64,000 nt of DNA, from assembly GCF_029626035.1 (NCBI RefSeq), contig NZ_JARUBE010000003.1, positions 3,968,001 to 4,032,000 of the forward strand. The letters run 5' to 3'. Of this stretch, positions 24,164 through 33,166 are shown one piece after another. The stretch's first letter is position 1; each line of letters opens with the position of its first letter. Under the pieces are notes generated by a model that was not told the origin of the DNA, did not search any database, and saw only the letters and a program-made list of their open reading frames with translations. The DNA comes from Micromonospora sp. WMMD980. GTDB lineage: Bacteria > Actinomycetota > Actinomycetes > Mycobacteriales > Micromonosporaceae. The position numbers and the translations under genes were made by a program.

Positions 24164-25369
24164 TCAGCGACGTAGCGCCTCCACCGGTTCGGTCCGGGCG
24201 GCACGGATCGCCGGGTAGAGGCCGGCCGCCACGCCGACGAGCATGCCGGCCGGCGGCGCCGACAGGACGGTCCACGGTTGGAGGACGGCCGTCCATTCCT
24301 GCGCCACCGCCACCGCCAGCACGACGACGACGCCGAGACTCGTGCCCACCAGCCCGCCGAGCGTGCCGAGCGCGGCCGACTCGGCCAGGAAGTGGGCCGC
24401 GACGTGCCGTGGCCGGGCACCCAACGAACGCCGCAGCCCGATCTCGTTGGTCCGTTCCAGGACCGCGACGAATGTGGTGTTAGCGATGCTCACGCCGCCG
24501 ATCACCAGGGTGATGGCGGCGAGCACGACGAACAGGATGTTCAGGTCGCCGGTCACGTTGCCGCGCAGGGTCTGCGGGTCCGGTGGCGCGAGGGCCCGGA
24601 GCCGGGTCGGCGCGTCCGGCCGGAGCGCGAGCGGCGCCTGCTCGGCGACGACCCGGGCCGCTCCGAGCCGCGTCTCCACCACCATGCGCGCCGGCTGGTC
24701 GATCGGTGGCCCGTACGCCCGAAGCGCCGTCGACGCCGGCAGGATGACGCCGAGCAGCAGCTCGGGCTGCCGTTGCAGGTCGTCGATGATGCCGATGACC
24801 AGGTATGGCGTGCCGTTGATGAACACGGCGGGGTAGGCGTCGAGCCGGGTGATGCCGAGTCGACTCGCCGCGCCGGCGCCGAGCACCGCCACCCGTTCTC
24901 TCCGGCCGGTGTGGAACGCGTCGAAGATCCGGCCGGCCCGCATCACCGGGTGCAGCGTCGCGATCGCGTCGGGCTCGGCGGCGTAGAGGGCCAGCCCGTC
25001 ACCGTTGCCGCCGAGCCCGGGCACGCCGCTGACGGTCGCGCCGCGTAACGGCAACGGCCACAGGACACCACCGCGGACGACGCCGTTGATCTGGCGGATC
25101 CGGCTGCTCGAGTCCGCGGGGAAGCTCATCTCGTTGCTGATCTCGTCCGCGCCGACGTCCTCCACCGTCACCTCGGTCGCGGCGAGGGCGGTGAACCGCC
25201 TGTCGATCTGGCCGCTCGCCGTCGTGGTGAGGCCGAGGATCGCCACCATCGCGCCGATGCCGAGCACGGTGCCGAGCATGGTCAGGGTCGCCCGGCCGGG
25301 GCGTTGCAGAATGCCGGAGACGGCCTCTCCGACCAGGTCTCGGATGGTGAGCCGGGGGCGCCTATCCAT
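24164..25369 (-). CDS. ABC transporter permease, MacB/FtsX type
   Basis: The 401-residue protein has one N-terminal membrane helix (about residues 26-50, RATLTMLGTVLGIGAMVAIL), a long extracytoplasmic MacB_PCD domain (about 55-265), and three C-terminal helices (about 275-300, 325-355, 365-390) that contain the FtsX signature region TNEIGLRRSLGARPRHV. It overlaps the ATPase gene by 8 bases. Such systems export or use energy across the membrane for peptides, antibiotics or lipoproteins. No membrane-fusion partner gene is present. Confidence 0.93.
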   Translation of the reverse strand: MDRRPRLTIRDLVGEAVSGILQRPGRATLTMLGTVLGIGAMVAILGLTTTASGQIDRRFTALAATEVTVEDVGADEISNEMSFPADSSSRIRQINGVVRGGVLWPLPLRGATVSGVPGLGGNGDGLALYAAEPDAIATLHPVMRAGRIFDAFHTGRRERVAVLGAGAASRLGITRLDAYPAVFINGTPYLVIGIIDDLQRQPELLLGVILPASTALRAYGPPIDQPARMVVETRLGAARVVAEQAPLALRPDAPTRLRALAPPDPQTLRGNVTGDLNILFVVLAAITLVIGGVSIANTTFVAVLERTNEIGLRRSLGARPRHVAAHFLAESAALGTLGGLVGTSLGVVVVLAVAVAQEWTAVLQPWTVLSAPPAGMLVGVAAGLYPAIRAARTEPVEALRR

Positions 25370-26045
25370 TCAGGACTCCGTCGCGGATGGTGATCCGGCG
25401 CGGGCCTCGCGTGGCCACCTCCGGGTCGTGGGTGATCACGATCACCGTGTAGCCGGCGGTGTGCACCTCGTCGAGGAGCGCGAGCACCGCCGACGCGGTC
25501 TCGCTGTCGAGGTTGCCGGTCGGCTCGTCGCAGAGCAGCAGGCTCGGCTGGTTGGCCAGGGCACGCGCGATCGCCACCCGTTGACGTTCCCCGCCGGAGA
25601 GCATCGTCGGGAGGGCGTCGGCACGGTGGGCGAGCCCGACCCGTTCCAGGACCTCCAGCGCGGTCCGCCGCCGTTCCCGGCCGGTGGGTCCGGTGTACAA
25701 CTGGGCCAGCGCCACGTTCTCGGCCGCGCTGCGGTACGGCAGCAGGTGGAACGACTGGAAGACGAAGCCGACCCGCCGGCCGCGCAGTGCCGAGCGGTCG
25801 CCCTCACGAAGGTCGTCGACGTCGATGCCGTCCAGCTCGTACCGCCCCGTGGTCGGTCGATCGAGCAGCCCGACGATGTTCAGGAAGGTGGACTTGCCGG
25901 AGCCGGAAGGCCCCATCACCGTCACGTACTCACCCCGCTCGATGACGAGATCCGCCGGTCGGAGGGCCTCGACCGGCGGGGGCCCGGGATGCGGATGGGC
26001 AGGACCTTCGAGGCCTCGCCGAGCCCGGTTGCGGATTTCGATCAC
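25362..26045 (-). CDS. ABC transporter ATP-binding protein, MacB/LolD type
   Basis: The ATPase shows Walker A GPSGSGKST, Q-loop VFQSFHLLPYRSA, signature LSGGERQRVAIARA, Walker B LLLCDEPTGNLDS and the switch His in VIVITHDPE. The DEPTGNLD form is typical of MacB/LolD exporters. GTG 26045 is chosen because VIEIR matches the family N-terminus, although a GTG at 26102 in the same frame would add 19 residues; neither start has a clear ribosome site. The overlap with the permease gene indicates a half-transporter pair. Confidence 0.92.
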   Translation of the reverse strand: MIEIRNRARRGLEGPAHPHPGPPPVEALRPADLVIERGEYVTVMGPSGSGKSTFLNIVGLLDRPTTGRYELDGIDVDDLREGDRSALRGRRVGFVFQSFHLLPYRSAAENVALAQLYTGPTGRERRRTALEVLERVGLAHRADALPTMLSGGERQRVAIARALANQPSLLLCDEPTGNLDSETASAVLALLDEVHTAGYTVIVITHDPEVATRGPRRITIRDGVLNG

Positions 26046-26141
26046 GGGGAACCGGCGGCGGATCAGATCATTCGCCACTTCGGGCCAATCGGGCCGCCAC
26101 ACCGTCGCACCGAGGCCCCCTGCCGTTCGATCGAGAAATGC

Positions 26142-26939
26142 TCAGTTGACCCGTCCGCCGCCCGAGGAGCCGCCGGCCCGGGTCGACTCCCCGGTCGGCG
26201 CCGTGCGCCACCGTTGGCTCGTCGCGATCCGTCGGAGCTGGTCGCCGTCGAGCGCGGGCGACTGACGGGTGGCCGGACCGTGACGCGGCTCGGCCGCGTT
26301 CCAGGCGGTCACCACGACCCGCAGGCCGTCGGCGCCGAGCGCATCGACCTGACGCCGAAGCACACCGGGGTCCGACTCGCCGGCCGGGCCGTCGATGCCG
26401 ACGATCCTGGTCTGGTCGGGCAGGATCGACGCCACGCATCGGGTGCCGGCGGGATCGGCCCGCTTCGCGCAGTCGTAACGGTCGAGCAGCCGGGCGCCGC
26501 CGGCCTTGCCCGCACCCGCCGGGAAGCCCGGCTGGACGTTCACCTCCACCGCGGTCCGACCGGCGCCGTCGATCAGTACGAGGCCGGCGAAGCCCCCGTC
26601 GGACCGCTCGTCGCTGGTCTTCATCTGCCCCGGCAGCAGCCCGCGCAACGTTTCCAGCGGGTCGACCGCCGACGGCGAGGGCGCGGCGGCCACCCGCGTC
26701 GTCCCGGGACCGGCCGGCGCGGCGCCGGTGTCCCGGCCGCCGGGGTGGCCCGACGTGGCGACGAGGACGCCGACCGTCAAGGCCACGCCGAGTACGCCCG
26801 CCCCGGCCAGGCCGCTGACCAGACGACGGCGCTGGATGGTGCGCGCGCCCCGGAAGACGTCCGTCGGCCCGGCTGTCGGCGGCGGCTCGTCCCCCGTCGC
26901 GATCGTCAGCAGCCCCTTGATGTCCTGATCGCTGGTCAT
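26142..26939 (-). CDS. Membrane-anchored partner of the SigE-type sigma factor (probable anti-sigma)
   Basis: The 265-residue protein starts at an ATG overlapping the sigma-factor stop (ATGA). It has a cytoplasmic head of about 36 residues (DQDIKGLLTIATGDEPPPTA), one membrane helix (about 38-60, GLAGAGVLGVALTVGVLVAT) and an extracytoplasmic domain with a Cys pair (DRYDCAKRADPAGTRCVASI). No HxxxCxxC zinc motif is visible. Position and layout fit an anti-sigma factor, but this is inferred from context. It precedes the ABC exporter genes, which may be under its control. Confidence 0.75.
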   Translation of the reverse strand: MTSDQDIKGLLTIATGDEPPPTAGPTDVFRGARTIQRRRLVSGLAGAGVLGVALTVGVLVATSGHPGGRDTGAAPAGPGTTRVAAAPSPSAVDPLETLRGLLPGQMKTSDERSDGGFAGLVLIDGAGRTAVEVNVQPGFPAGAGKAGGARLLDRYDCAKRADPAGTRCVASILPDQTRIVGIDGPAGESDPGVLRRQVDALGADGLRVVVTAWNAAEPRHGPATRQSPALDGDQLRRIATSQRWRTAPTGESTRAGGSSGGGRVN

Positions 26940-27454
26940 GATTCCCCACTTCCCGTGACGGACGGTTGCGGCCGGTGGTCGGTCAGGAGTTCCCGCAGTG
27001 TCGCCAACGCCTTGGCGCACTGGCTCTTGACGGTGCCGGTGGTGACGCCGAGCAACTCCGCGGTCTCCTCGGTGCTCCGGTCCTCCCAGTAGCGGAGCAC
27101 CACGGCCGCGCGCTGACGAGGCGGCAAGGCGCGGAGTACGCCGAGCACCGTCAACGCCAGCGCCTGGTCGCCGGGAGGTGTCGGATGCTCGACGACTTCC
27201 GCCAGCGACCGCTCCCGCCAGCGCGGATAGCGCCGGCGGTCATCGAGATAGACCCGGGTCAGAATGATGCGGGCGTACGCGTCGAGCGAGTCGATCGAAC
27301 GACGACGGGCCGCGACGACCAGCCGGGCGAGCACGTTCTGCACCAGGTCCTCCGCGCGTTTCCAGTCGCCGCAGAGCAGGTAGGCGGTGCGACGCAGATG
27401 CAGATAGCGCGCCTCGACGAATGAGTGAAGCTCGGCCTCAATGCCCGCGTCCAC
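26936..27454 (-). CDS. SigE-family ECF RNA polymerase sigma factor
   Basis: The 172-residue protein has sigma-70 region 2 (FVEARYLHLRRTAYLLCGDW, then RAEDLVQNVLARLVVAARRR) and region 4 (LRALPPRQRAAVVLRYWEDR, then TEETAELLGVTTGTVKSQCA). Length and the YWEDRST form match the actinobacterial SigE family, as seen in Streptomyces and Micromonospora. It heads a probable four-gene unit: sigma, partner protein, ABC ATPase and permease. Confidence 0.93.
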   Translation of the reverse strand: MDAGIEAELHSFVEARYLHLRRTAYLLCGDWKRAEDLVQNVLARLVVAARRRSIDSLDAYARIILTRVYLDDRRRYPRWRERSLAEVVEHPTPPGDQALALTVLGVLRALPPRQRAAVVLRYWEDRSTEETAELLGVTTGTVKSQCAKALATLRELLTDHRPQPSVTGSGES

Positions 27455-27574
27455 GGATGCTCCCCCTACCGACCTCGGCTTCCACCGCTACTAGACCCGC
27501 ACGGCCACCGATCGGTTGCCCGGCCACGCTGACATCTTCCGAGCGTCGGCGCCCGCCCGGGTAGCGTCGGGGCC

Positions 27575-28192
27575 ATGTCACTGGAGGCCATCGCCGCGTT
27601 GCGGGAGCCGGTGCGCCGGACGGTCTACGAGTACGTCGCCGCACAGGCCGAGCCGGTGGGCCGCAACGAGGTGGCCGAGGCGGTCGGCATCGGCCGCACC
27701 CTGGCGGCGTTCCACCTGGACAAGCTGACCGACGCCGGGCTGCTGGAGTCGGCCAACGCACCCCGCGCCGGCGGGCCGGGGGCGGGACGGCCGGCGAAGC
27801 TGTACCGCCGGTCTGCGGCCGAGCACACGGTGACCGTGCCGCCGCGTGACTACCGGCTGCTGGCCGGGGTGTTGGCGAGCGCGATCGAGCGGGTCGGGGC
27901 CGAGCCGGCGGCGTACGCGGCCGCCGCCGAGCAGGGGGCGAAGCTCGCCGGCGGGGATGCCATCCCGCGGCTGGCGGCGCTGGGCTACGAGCCGTACGAG
28001 GACGCCGACCGGACGATCCGGCTGCGCAACTGCCCGTTCGACGCGCTGGCGCACTCGCACCCCGGGCTGGTCTGCGGGTTGAACCTGGCGATGCTCGAAG
28101 CGGTGGTGGGCGACGGCGGCCACGTGGCGCGGCTCGATCCGGGTCCGACCGGCTGCTGCGTGGCGATCCACTCTAAAAACAATGAGCATTGA
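27575..28192 (+). CDS. ArsR/SufR-like HTH regulator with conserved cysteines
   Basis: The 205-residue protein has a winged helix at residues 1-80 (ALREPVRRTVYEYVAAQAEP, then VAEAVGIGRTLAAFHLDKLT) and a C-terminal domain with C153 in RNCPFD, C167 in VCGLN, and C194-C195 in PTGCCVAI. Cysteines in these positions recall SufR-like regulators that bind an Fe-S cluster. Binding here is inferred. The stop codon overlaps an inverted repeat, caatgagcattg (28180-28191), and an AT-rich patch upstream of the next gene, so it may control that gene. Confidence 0.85.
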   Translation: MSLEAIAALREPVRRTVYEYVAAQAEPVGRNEVAEAVGIGRTLAAFHLDKLTDAGLLESANAPRAGGPGAGRPAKLYRRSAAEHTVTVPPRDYRLLAGVLASAIERVGAEPAAYAAAAEQGAKLAGGDAIPRLAALGYEPYEDADRTIRLRNCPFDALAHSHPGLVCGLNLAMLEAVVGDGGHVARLDPGPTGCCVAIHSKNNEH

Positions 28193-28213
28193 CATAGAAG
28201 GTAATCTGGCTCC

Positions 28214-28684
28214 ATGGCCGACCATCACCTCGCGCAGTTGAACATCGCCCGACTGCGCGCACCGATCGACAGCCCCGAACTCGCCGATTTCGTCGCCCGG
28301 CTGCCCGAGATCCACGACCTGGCCGAACGCTCCCCCGGCTACGTCTGGCGGTTGCAGGACGACTCCGGCGACGCGACCGCTTTCCGGCCCTTCGAGCCGG
28401 ACGTCATCGTGAACCTGACCGTGTGGGAGTCGGTCGAGTCGTTGCGCGCCTTCGTCTACCGGACCGCACACCTGGAGCCGATGCGCCGGCGGCGGGACTG
28501 GTTCGTCCCGCTCGACGCGGAGCACCTGGCGCTCTGGTGGATCCCGGCCGGCACGCTGCCGTCCATCGAGGAGGCGGCCGACCGGCTGGAGGCGTTGCGG
28601 CGCGACGGGCCGTCGGCGGAGGCGTTCACACTGCGCGAGCCGTTCCCCGCATCGATTGACGGTCGTCAAATTCGAACGGCATAA
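28214..28684 (+). CDS. DUF3291-family protein
   Basis: The 156-residue protein fits DUF3291, a dimeric alpha-beta-barrel-like family related to antibiotic-biosynthesis monooxygenases: HLAQLNIARLRAPIDSPELA, then SPGYVWRLQDDSGDAT, VIVNLTVWESVESLRAFVYR and MRRRRDWFVPL. No catalytic function is known for the family. It follows the Cys-containing regulator by 22 bases, with an AT-rich stretch between that could be a promoter. Confidence 0.85.
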   Translation: MADHHLAQLNIARLRAPIDSPELADFVARLPEIHDLAERSPGYVWRLQDDSGDATAFRPFEPDVIVNLTVWESVESLRAFVYRTAHLEPMRRRRDWFVPLDAEHLALWWIPAGTLPSIEEAADRLEALRRDGPSAEAFTLREPFPASIDGRQIRTA

Positions 28685-28834
28685 TCGCAGCGGAGCCGGG
28701 CTGGCCACGGATCGCACCGTGGCCACCGACAGGACATCGCTGCCAGCGCCGCGCCGAGGCGATGCGGACCGACTCCGGGCGACGTGATCCGCAGGGCGCC
28801 GAGCAGCACCTCGAACCCCAGCGGGAGAACCTCG

Positions 28835-29926
28835 ATGACACCCTTCCCGGTCGCACCGACGGCTGCCCCGACCCGACCCTCGCGCCGCCCGGCGGTGGTG
28901 GTGGCCGCAGCCGCCGCCCTCCTGACCGCCGTCACGTCCGGCCTCGCCGTCACCGCCGGGCCCTCGATGGCCGCCGCCTGCACCGGCTACGTGGCGCTGA
29001 CCTTCGACGACGGCCCCACCCCCGGCAACACCACGACGCTGATCAACACCCTCAAGGCGGCCGGCGTACGGGCGACGTTCTTCAACGTCGGCCAGAACGT
29101 GCAGGCCAACCCGGCGCTGGCCCGGTCCCAGCGGGACGCCGGCATGTGGGTCGGCAACCACAGTTGGACGCACCCCCACATGACCCAGCTCAGCCAGGCG
29201 CAGATGACCTCGGAGATCTCCCAGACCCAGCAGGCGATCCAGCAGGCCACCGGCGAGGCCCCCAAGCTGTTCCGACCGCCCTACCTGGAGTCCAACGCGA
29301 CGCTGCGGGCGGTCGAGGCCCAGTTCGGGCTGACCGAGATCAACGCCGACGTGGACTCCCAGGACTGGAACAACGCCAGCACCGACCAGATCGTCCAGAA
29401 CGCGAGCCGCCTCCAGGCCGGGCAGTCCATCCTGATGCACGACTGGCCGGCGAACACGATCGCGGCCATCCCACGGATCGTCAGCAACCTGTCGAGCCGG
29501 GGACTCTGCGCCGGCATGATCTCGCCGGCCACCGGCCGGGCCGTGGCCCCGGACGGCACCCCTCCCCCGCCCACCACGCCCCCGCCCACCACGCCCCCGC
29601 CCAGCACCCCGCCGCCGTCGGACCCCTCGGGGGTCTGCACCGCGAGCTACCGGCTGGTCAGCAGTTGGACCGGCGGCTTCCAGGGCGAGGTGACCGTGAG
29701 CAGCACCCGGGCCGTCACCGGCTGGACGGTCCGGATGACCCTCGCCGGCGGGCAGAGCATCGCCAACGTGTGGAACGGGGTGGCCACCGGCAGCACCGGC
29801 GCGGTCAGCATCCGCAACGCCGCCTACAACGGCAGCCTCAACGCCGGCGGGTCGACGACCTTCGGCTTCCTCGCCAACGGCAGCAGCTCACCGGCGCCGA
29901 GCGGGCTCACCTGCTCCGGCTCGTAG
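28835..29926 (+). CDS. Secreted polysaccharide deacetylase (CE4) with CBM2
   Basis: From ATG 28835 the protein has 363 residues: signal peptide (about 1-47), CE4 NodB domain (about 50-240) and, after a PPPTTPPP-type linker, a C-terminal CBM2 cellulose/chitin-binding domain (CTASYRLVSSWTGGFQGEV). Catalytic motifs are TFDDGP (56-61), HSWTH (109-113), RPPY, DVDSQDW and ILMHDW, with metal ligands D and two His as in active enzymes. It probably deacetylates xylan or chitin. The next gene is a CBM2 esterase, which fits secreted breakdown of plant biomass. Confidence 0.93.
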   Translation: MTPFPVAPTAAPTRPSRRPAVVVAAAAALLTAVTSGLAVTAGPSMAAACTGYVALTFDDGPTPGNTTTLINTLKAAGVRATFFNVGQNVQANPALARSQRDAGMWVGNHSWTHPHMTQLSQAQMTSEISQTQQAIQQATGEAPKLFRPPYLESNATLRAVEAQFGLTEINADVDSQDWNNASTDQIVQNASRLQAGQSILMHDWPANTIAAIPRIVSNLSSRGLCAGMISPATGRAVAPDGTPPPPTTPPPTTPPPSTPPPSDPSGVCTASYRLVSSWTGGFQGEVTVSSTRAVTGWTVRMTLAGGQSIANVWNGVATGSTGAVSIRNAAYNGSLNAGGSTTFGFLANGSSSPAPSGLTCSGS

Positions 29927-29948
29927 CGCATCCGGACAAGGAGCACAG

Positions 29949-31241
29949 ATGCGACTCACGCATGTCCGGCTCCGGTCGGCGGCGGCGGTGCTCACCGCCG
30001 CCGCCGTCGCCGTGGCCGCCGCGCTCACCTCCGCCGTCGCCGCGCAGGCCGCCGCCGGCTGCCGGGTCACCTACACGGTGATTAGTCAGTGGCCCGGCGG
30101 CTTCGGCGCGAACGTCGACGTCACCAACCTCGGCGACCCGCTGACCGGCTGGCGGTTGACCTGGTCGTTCACCGCCGGGCAGGTGGTCGCGCAGGCGTGG
30201 AACGGCACGGCGACCCAGTCCGCCGGCCGGGTCACCGTCACCAACGCCGCCTGGAACGGCGGCCTCGGCACCGGGGCCACCACCCAGTTCGGTTTCGGCG
30301 GCTCGTGGAACAACACGTCCAACCCGGCGCCCACCGACTTCGCGCTCAACGGTGTGCCGTGCGCCGGCCGTCCGACCCCCACCACGACCGCGCCACCGCC
30401 CACCAGCGCACCGCCGACCAGCCCGCCACCCACCAGCCCGCCACCGACCAGCGGGCCGCCGCCGAACACCCCGCCGCCGGCCTCCGGGGTGCTGGAGCAG
30501 ACGCACACCGTGGGGCGGGTGCGGCCGGCCGGCACCAGCGTCCAGTACACCTGGCCCGGCACCTACTTCGAGGGCCGGTTCCGCGGCACCGGCGTGGGGA
30601 TCGTCCTTAACGACAGCCAGAACGACTACGCCGTGCAGGTCGACGGCACGACGGTCGCCACCCTGGTCACTCCGGGCCGGACCACCTACTGGGTCCGCGA
30701 CCTCCCCGACGCCGACCACACCGTACGGCTGGTCAAGCGCACCGAAAGCCCGTGGGCGGCGGGCGAGTTCGGCGGTCTCGTGGCCGCCCCCGGTGGCGCG
30801 ATCCTGGCCAAGCCGGCCGCCCGCAGCCGCCAGATCGAGTTCATCGGCGACTCCTGGACGGCCGGCTATGGCAACATGTCGACGACCCGCGACTGCTCCG
30901 GCAACGGGGGCGTCACCCGCAACTCCAACGCCGACGTCACGTTCGGCGCCCTGACCGCGCAGAACCTGAACGCCGACTACCAGCTCCTCGCCTGGTCCGG
31001 CCTGGGCATGGTACACAACTACAACGGCGGGGGCACGGACAATTTCCGCACCTACTGCGAGACCGACCTCCAGGCGCTGTGGAACAGCGCGGTGTGGCAG
31101 AACGCGCTCGCCGAGTCAGCCACGCTCCTGGGCCAACTCGTCTGGGACGCCACCCAGCGACACGACCACGCGTGCGAGTCGGCAAGGGAGCCGGCTACTC
31201 CGACCTGGAGATCGCCCTCCTCATCGAGGCCGGGCTCGTGA
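29949..31241 (+). pseudogene. CBM2-linked CE2-type SGNH esterase, 3' truncated
   Basis: The frame begins with a signal peptide (1-35) and an N-terminal CBM2 (CRVTYTVISQWPGGFGANVD), a PPPTSPPPTS linker, then a CE2 jelly-roll (TYFEGRFRGTGVGIVLND) and the SGNH block IEFIGDSWTAGYGN. Homology stops after DLQALWNSAVWQ at about 31085; the usual final 100-120 residues with the catalytic Asp-His pair are missing. The remaining residues come from DNA leading into a cyclo-ligase remnant, so this is a deletion fusion. The protein could still be exported but should lack esterase activity. Confidence 0.8.
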
Positions 31242-31447
31242 CCGCGAACACCACGGTCGCCACGACCATCCACCGCAGCCAGCTCCTCGATGAGGCGCTG
31301 CCCTACGCCGATCACGACTTCAACGTCGATTTCGCGATCACGCCGGACGAGGTCGTCACGTGCTCGCCCGACCGGGAACGGCCGCCGGGCATCATGCGGG
31401 AGAGACTTCGCCCCGATCAGCTCCACGACATCCCGGCCCTGCGCTGA
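31169..31447 (+). pseudogene. 3' remnant of a 5-formyltetrahydrofolate cyclo-ligase-type gene
   Basis: In a different frame from the esterase, codons 31169-31447 encode RVRVGKGAGYSDLEIALLIE, TVATTIHRSQLLDEALP and DHDFNVDFAITPDEVV, the C-terminal half of the cyclo-ligase family (the GxGKGxGYxD/E ATP-binding region). The N-terminal half and a start codon are missing. It abuts the truncated esterase, so one deletion removed the 3' end of one gene and the 5' end of the other. Confidence 0.75.
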
Positions 31448-31474
31448 CCAGTGCGCGACCCGCGCGTACTGCGT

Positions 31475-32485
31475 TCAACCCACTCGATCGGTCCGGGCGG
31501 CGTCGAGGATCACGCGGTAGGCGCTGATGCGCACGGGCGACAGCGTCAGCCGCTCGTCGGCGATCAGCTCACCCGTCTTCGGGTCGAAGATCAGGAGAGA
31601 TTGCGCGTCGTTCTCGCGGTCGTCGAAGGTGACGGCGACCCCGCTCCGACCGGCCCGGTCCGTCACCTGCCCCCGCCAGCGGAAGCCTGGTACATCGGCG
31701 AGGATCCGCAGGATCTCCGCTCGGGTCGCACGCGGAATGACAAACTGCGCGTAGAGGCCGCTGACCTCCTTGCTCACGGCGCCCGGCCCGAACTCGACCT
31801 TGAGTAGTCCGCGCAGCGCCGACGGATCCGCCGACGGTGGCGTTAGGCCCATGGGCGGCAGCGGAATCATGGCCGGTGCCCCCGAGGCGTCGACTGCCGG
31901 ACGCGAGTCCAGCTTGCGTTGCCAGTAGTCGCGGGACTCCTGGTCGGGGTACTCCGGCTCCAACTGCGTGTTGAGCTGGCTGCCGGTCCCGTCGGCGGCC
32001 TGCCAGACTTTCGTCTCGCCGGCGAAGGCGACGTGGTGACGGCCGTCGGCAGAGGTCATCACCGGGTCGCCCCACACCTTCGTGTGGTGGTACACGTAGC
32101 GCCCGCCGAGGTGATCGTACTTCGCGTCCTTGATCGTGCCGGCCAGCGCGCGCAGGTGCGGCCCGGCCTCCGGCGCGTCCGCCTCGAACTGGTACGAGAC
32201 TGGCGCGAGCACCGTTCCCGCCGTGCTTCCGGGCCCACCCGTACCGTCCGGTGCGGACCTGTCGAACGGCTGGAGGACGGCCACGGCACCGACCGCGACC
32301 GCCAGCGTCCCAGCCGTCAGCACCAGCCGGCGGGTCGGGCGTGCGCGGCGACGCGGGACGACCGCCTCGATGGCCCCGGCGCGGTCGATCAGTTCGTCCG
32401 CGGAGACCAGCGGCGGCGTCACGGTGACGGCCCGGGCCGGGTCGACCGGGCCGAGGATGGCACGGGTGCGTTCTGCTTCGAACAT
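31475..32485 (-). CDS. CU044_5270-family membrane protein, partner of an ECF sigma factor
   Basis: The 336-residue protein has a cytoplasmic head (1-55), one membrane helix (about 54-72, LVLTAGTLAVAVGAVAVL) and an extracytoplasmic domain (for example VYHHTKVWGDPVMTSADGRH and VTDRAGRSGVAVTFDDREN). The family is always found downstream of an ECF sigma gene, as here, where the ATG overlaps the sigma stop by one base. Anti-sigma-like action is likely but not shown. GTG 32488 is an alternative start. Confidence 0.85.
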   Translation of the reverse strand: MFEAERTRAILGPVDPARAVTVTPPLVSADELIDRAGAIEAVVPRRRARPTRRLVLTAGTLAVAVGAVAVLQPFDRSAPDGTGGPGSTAGTVLAPVSYQFEADAPEAGPHLRALAGTIKDAKYDHLGGRYVYHHTKVWGDPVMTSADGRHHVAFAGETKVWQAADGTGSQLNTQLEPEYPDQESRDYWQRKLDSRPAVDASGAPAMIPLPPMGLTPPSADPSALRGLLKVEFGPGAVSKEVSGLYAQFVIPRATRAEILRILADVPGFRWRGQVTDRAGRSGVAVTFDDRENDAQSLLIFDPKTGELIADERLTLSPVRISAYRVILDAARTDRVG

Positions 32486-33047
32486 CACAGCTCCTCTCGC
32501 GTGGTCGACAACACGGGGCGCCGGGGCCGGGCGGGCCGGTCCGACATCGCCTCGGCGAGGCGGCGGCGGGCGCGATGCAGGCGCACCGCAGCGGTCGCCC
32601 GAGTACAGTCGAGAACCTGGGCCGCCTCGGAAACCGTCAACTCCTCCCAGCCGATCAGCCGGAGGATCTCCTGATCGAATTCGCCGAGGACGGACAGCGC
32701 GGTCCGCACGTCGGCGATCCCGACGGTGGTGTCGGCACCCGACGAACTGGCGACCCGCGCCAGGTCGGCGCCGGTGATGGGCAGGAGGTCGGGGCGCTGC
32801 GCCGGGACCGCCAGTGGTTCGCCAGGATCCGCCGGGCCACCCCGTACAGCCAGGGCAGGCTGCGGTCCGGCACCTCGTCGCGACGACGCCAGGCCACGAC
32901 GAACACCTCCTGGGCCAACTCGGCCGACGCGTCTGAGTCCGCGAGCCGGCGCAGGCCGTACCGCACGACGTTCGCGTACTCCGCGGCGTAGAGGCCGGTG
33001 AACCAGCCCTCGTCCCTGTTCTTCGGTGGACCCACCCGAACCCCCAT
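32485..33047 (-). pseudogene. ECF sigma factor, one frameshift
   Basis: Region 2 (FTGLYAAEYANVVRYGLRRL, then AELAQEVFVVAWRRRDEVPD, then WLYGVARRILANHWRSRR) is in one frame; region 4 (LGEFDQEILRLIGWEELTVS, EAAQVLDCTRATAAVRLHRA) is in another. The break is at about 32796-32804; one added G gives a continuous 187-residue protein with RRQRPDLLPITGADLARV in the linker. Codon use is normal on both sides. The partner gene downstream is intact, so a sequencing or assembly error is a strong alternative to a real mutation. Confidence 0.82.
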
Positions 33048-33116
33048 TGCCTCGGCGACCCTCACAGGGGCTTGTGTCGCCAAGGGCCCGAGGATTACCG
33101 GCGGGATTCTGCGGAC

Positions 33117-33160
33117 ACGAAAAAGGCCCCGATCGGCATGCGGTGCCGGATCAGGGCCTT
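33117..33160 (-). terminator. Intrinsic terminator behind tRNA-Lys (second copy)
   Basis: The arms aaggccccgatcggc and gccggatcagggcctt form a stable hairpin on the minus strand that is followed by TTTTTCG. It is one of the few hairpins in the window with a clear T-run. It begins 7 bases after the tRNA CCA end. Confidence 0.85.
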
Positions 33161-33166
33161 GCTCGT

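Noticed and set aside
29520..30480. Short tandem repeats of ccacc/ccgcc in two genes, considered as a CRISPR-like array
   Set aside because: They are Pro/Thr linker codons in the CBM2 enzymes; there are no spacers or regular repeat lengths, and no cas genes occur in the window.
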